DNA of 64,000 bases, taken from assembly GCA_021737975.1 (NCBI GenBank), contig JAIPCZ010000002.1, forward strand, positions 1 through 64,000, written 5' to 3'. This DNA is from Polaromonas sp. Its GTDB lineage: Bacteria > Pseudomonadota > Gammaproteobacteria > Burkholderiales > Burkholderiaceae_C. The translations under genes and the position numbers were made by a program. This document shows, piece after piece, positions 63,375-64,000 of this stretch. Below the pieces are notes generated by a model, which saw only the letters and a list, made by a program, of their open reading frames with translations, made no database searches and was not told where the DNA came from. Each line of letters starts with the position of its first letter. Within the stretch, counting starts at the first letter, position 1.

Positions 63375-64000
63375 ATGTACACACAGTCGTTCAATGTGCA
63401 GGAGACACCCGGCCAGAAAAAGGCAACACCCCTTGCCTCGCTGGAAAACCCAGAGGCGCAAGCCCGCTTTGATGCCCGGATCGATGCCGACGGCAAGATC
63501 GAGCCGCAGGACTGGATGCCCGAGGCCTACCGCAAGACCCTGGTGCGCCAGATCAGCCAGCACGCCCACAGCGAAATCGTCGGCATGCTGCCCGAGGGCA
63601 ACTGGATCAGCCGCGCCCCCAGCCTGAAACGCAAGGCGATTCTGATTGCCAAGGTGCAGGACGAAGGCGGCCACGGCCTGTACCTGTACAGCGCCGCCGA
63701 GACGCTGGGCACCGGGCGCGACCAGATGCTGGCCGACCTGCATAGCGGCAAGGCCAAGTACAGCTCGATCTTCAACTACCCCACGCTGAATTGGGCCGAC
63801 GTTGGCACCATTGGCTGGCTGGTCGACGGTGCCGCCATCATGAACCAGATTCCACTGTGCCGCTGCAGTTACGGCCCCTACGCCCGTGCCATGATCCGCG
63901 TCTGCAAGGAGGAATCCTTCCACCAGCGCCAGGGTTATGAAGCGCTGCTGGTCATGATGCAGGGCACGGCCGAACAAAAAGCCATGGTGCAGGACTCGGT
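63375..64000 (+). CDS. paaA: PaaA: 1,2-phenylacetyl-CoA epoxidase subunit A (N-terminal part, runs off window)
   Basis: About 208 visible residues of the catalytic subunit of the diiron multicomponent monooxygenase PaaABCDE, which epoxidises the ring of phenylacetyl-CoA. Landmarks: [13 protein letters not shown], a [17 protein letters not shown] metal region and [16 protein letters not shown], giving Glu/His diiron ligands. ATG 63375 follows AGGAG. The remaining paaA and probably paaBCDE lie beyond the window. Confidence 0.95.
   Translation, partial: MYTQSFNVQETPGQKKATPLASLENPEAQARFDARIDADGKIEPQDWMPEAYRKTLVRQISQHAHSEIVGMLPEGNWISRAPSLKRKAILIAKVQDEGGHGLYLYSAAETLGTGRDQMLADLHSGKAKYSSIFNYPTLNWADVGTIGWLVDGAAIMNQIPLCRCSYGPYARAMIRVCKEESFHQRQGYEALLVMMQGTAEQKAMVQDS

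Overview
The window looks like chromosomal DNA of a betaproteobacterium of the Burkholderiales, most likely family Comamonadaceae (Rhodoferax/Polaromonas-like). This is an inference from high GC, a two-gene MetH, a monomeric isocitrate dehydrogenase, TAXI-type TRAP transport, many LIV-type and CoA-thioester genes, and a sigma-54/NtrC glnK-amtB promoter. No rRNA, tRNA, CRISPR or complete insertion sequence was seen.

Layout. (1) 1-5.6 kb, minus strand: a trp block, trpE - Cache/PAS/PAS/GGDEF cyclase - trpG - threonine aldolase - LysE-type exporter, with overlapping or near-overlapping ends. (2) 5.8-8.1 kb: recQ and a rhodanese-like protein. (3) 8.2-22.4 kb: the two halves of cobalamin methionine synthase, 10.3 kb apart. 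Between them lie a GGDEF-EAL protein, a group II PLP decarboxylase, an ABC ATPase remnant, a Gfo/Idh/MocA oxidoreductase, a Ca/Na antiporter and icd. The second metH half has an S-adenosylhomocysteine riboswitch with a visible Shine-Dalgarno-sequestering arm. (4) 22.4-27.8 kb: a small membrane protein, an MFS transporter, a ComM/YifB ATPase, then glnK-amtB with NtrC and sigma-54 sites, an 18-codon upstream ORF and strong terminators. (5) 27.9-30 kb: a small accessory cluster of a halohydrin-dehalogenase-like SDR lacking its catalytic Tyr and two tandem paralogues of an unrecognised GNAT-like family. (6) 30-34.8 kb: an SMP-30 lactonase, a YqjD/YqjE/YqjK-like stress trio and glcE-glcF without glcD. 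(7) 34.8-42.5 kb: a cluster of RpiR regulator, class III aminotransferase, TAXI binding protein, fused TRAP permease and racemase-like protein, divergent from a D-alanine-type aminotransferase. An 11-bp inverted repeat lies in the divergent promoter. (8) 42.5-44.7 kb: murU and pepP. (9) 44.7-64 kb: one long plus-strand aromatic-degradation region.

Region 9 starts with an IclR regulator and a LIV-type ABC transporter (livH, livM, livG, and a livF whose N-terminus is a complete hemerythrin domain). Next comes a five-gene ring-oxidation/hydrolysis module: MBL-fold protein, class A FAD monooxygenase, DUF2783 protein, VOC protein and fumarylacetoacetase-type hydrolase. It continues into the phenylacetyl-CoA pathway (paaN, paaG, paaH, paaI, paaK, thiolase), the displaced LIV binding protein, an enoyl-CoA hydratase and the start of paaA at the window edge. 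Gaps between genes are at most 60 bp, so the whole block may be one operon importing and degrading phenylacetate and possibly a hydroxylated aromatic acid.

The most unusual items are the hemerythrin-LivF fusion with the module beside it, the split metH with its SAH switch, the Tyr-less HHDH-like protein, two 18-codon translationally coupled upstream ORFs (before glnK and before livH), and a compact unassigned RNA-like fold with a possible pseudoknot at 9.33-9.45 kb.
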